In this document: positions 38,476 through 39,356 of the stretch, piece after piece | How positions within the stretch are numbered: the stretch's first letter is position 1 | Layout of the letters: every line of letters starts with the position of its first letter | DNA from: Mageeibacillus sp. UBA5747 | Lineage (GTDB): Bacteria > Bacillota > Clostridia > Saccharofermentanales > UBA5734 | Assembly (NCBI GenBank): GCA_002419145.1 | Contig: DIFN01000034.1 | Span: forward strand, 16,947-56,302 | Length of the DNA: 39,356 nucleotides | Reading direction: 5' to 3' | Program-made: the position numbers and the translations under genes | The notes under the pieces: model-generated | Told to the model about the DNA's origin: nothing | The model's input: the letters and a program-made list of their open reading frames with translations, nothing else | Database searches by the model: none

Positions 38476-39356
38476 ATGCCGATCATGAGTTCGCAAGCCT
38501 ATGAACGTTTTTACGAGGAAACGATCGATTTACGGTCGGTCCTGATTGGCGCGCAAGAACTGCCACCTTTTCCGGGCAAGAAATCAGGTCCTTGGTACCG
38601 GCTTTATCTCATCCTCCAGGCTGCCATTTTGCTGCTGCACGAGGAACCAGAGGAAGCCCGTGATACGCTGGCGCAAGTCGATCTGGCTGACCCGCCGATG
38701 CAGATTGAAGGGCTGGTGGAGCTCTTGCTTTCTGCCGAAACCGGCAGCCTCGAATTTGCCATGGAGCAAATCAACTTGGTGATCGAAGGCCTCGAATCGG
38801 GGACGTCCTTGCCGCTGGATCTCCGGCCCAAAGCCGCCTATGCCTATGATTTTCGCCTGACCCGGCGCTGGGCTTATGTCCTGCGCCTGTTCCTGACCGC
38901 CCGTCTGCCAGAGATCACCCCGGAACACATCACCCGTTGCCGCCTTGACCTGGCTGCCGCCCGAGAGGCTGGCAGCGCAGAATCAACCTTGCTGCGGATG
39001 GATTTTTTGATCCGGATCAGCCTGGCCCGCCAGCTGCGCTCGGTCGACCAAGTCCTGATTGCTGCCCGCGACTGGCAGGAGCTATGCCAGGAGCATCCCG
39101 AATACGGCTTAGGTTTCGAGTACCATCTGGAGGCCATCCTGGCCCTGGAATACGATAACCGCTTCACAGAAGCCCTCGACTGGATCGAGGAATGCCTGCC
39201 CCAGTTCGAAGAGTCCTATGAAATCCTGGCCGTCAAATCCCGGATCCTCAAGCGGATTGGCCGGATCGAGGAGAGCCTTTTGGTCAGCGAACGCCTGATC
39301 GAGCATTACCCACATGATTTTGCCGGCTATACGTTGCGCTCCAACGCCCATTTTCT
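38476..39356 (+). CDS. Helical repeat (TPR-like) protein, 3' end outside the window
   Basis: An open frame from ATG 38476 through the window end gives 293 residues with no stop. The sequence is helical, with paired-helix spacing that looks TPR-like, clearest near the end (FEYHLEAILALEYDNRFTEA, LAVKSRILKRIGRIEESLLV). No signal peptide or membrane segment is seen at the start. The start is 18 bases after the UPF0210 stop with AGGGA upstream, so it may be in the same operon; ATG 38485 is an alternative start. I do not recognise the family. A scaffold or protein-interaction role would fit, but this is inference only. Confidence 0.7.
   Translation, partial: MPIMSSQAYERFYEETIDLRSVLIGAQELPPFPGKKSGPWYRLYLILQAAILLLHEEPEEARDTLAQVDLADPPMQIEGLVELLLSAETGSLEFAMEQINLVIEGLESGTSLPLDLRPKAAYAYDFRLTRRWAYVLRLFLTARLPEITPEHITRCRLDLAAAREAGSAESTLLRMDFLIRISLARQLRSVDQVLIAARDWQELCQEHPEYGLGFEYHLEAILALEYDNRFTEALDWIEECLPQFEESYEILAVKSRILKRIGRIEESLLVSERLIEHYPHDFAGYTLRSNAHF

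Noticed and set aside
1..39356. Defence island, prophage, CRISPR array or integrated element
   Set aside because: No cas genes, regular repeat-spacer array, integrase, phage structural genes, transposase or tRNA attachment site could be found; the gene content is housekeeping and metabolic.

Overview
This looks like a chromosomal segment of an anaerobic, fermentative Bacillota (Clostridia-type) bacterium of fairly high GC. The signs are type III glutamine synthetase, NfnAB transhydrogenase, a valine T-box leader on valS, UPF0237/UPF0210, the paired radical-SAM/DUF2344 genes beside an RNase G-type gene, strong AGGAGG ribosome sites and GTGA/ATGA gene overlaps. No rRNA, tRNA, CRISPR array, prophage or insertion sequence was seen.

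Layout. 1-377 (minus) is the 5' part of glnN. 727-2791 (plus) holds alanine dehydrogenase and a CHAD protein. 2836-3360 (minus) is a ferritin. 3627-6726 is nfnA-nfnB plus a fumarylacetoacetate-hydrolase-family gene. 6889-10065 is a GlpA-like/FAD-oxidoreductase/DUF1667 triad. 10179-13803 is a yhaO/yhaN-like nuclease-ATPase pair. 13817-14658 (minus) holds a ComFB-like protein and a rhodanese lipoprotein. 14819-15493 is a Crp/Fnr regulator divergent from the rhodanese. 15605-19301 is a decarboxylase/NfeD-like/radical-SAM operon, followed by pgi and the radical-SAM/DUF2344/RNase G-type cluster (to 24373). 24513-28218 holds two adjacent proteins related to enzymes (anaerobic ribonucleotide reductase and sialate O-acetylesterase) that lack the family catalytic residues. 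28280-33113 is T-box, valS, an SDR and fba. 33456-39356 carries an aldo/keto reductase, a thioesterase (minus), 5-formyl-THF cyclo-ligase, a metallo-beta-lactamase-fold protein, ACT, UPF0210 and a truncated repeat-type protein.

How the genes fit together. Much of the window is redox and central metabolism: nitrogen assimilation and alanine/pyruvate exchange, electron bifurcation between NADH, ferredoxin and NADPH, a flavin dehydrogenase set, and sugar-phosphate steps (pgi, fba). The most unusual parts are the catalytically stripped NrdD-like and esterase-like pair, a perfectly placed palindrome shared by a two-cysteine Crp-type regulator and a rhodanese lipoprotein, and several large palindromes in leaders and intergenic spaces (10065-10144, 28552-28594, 13758-13785). 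All functional assignments are from reading motifs by eye; no database search or folding program was run.
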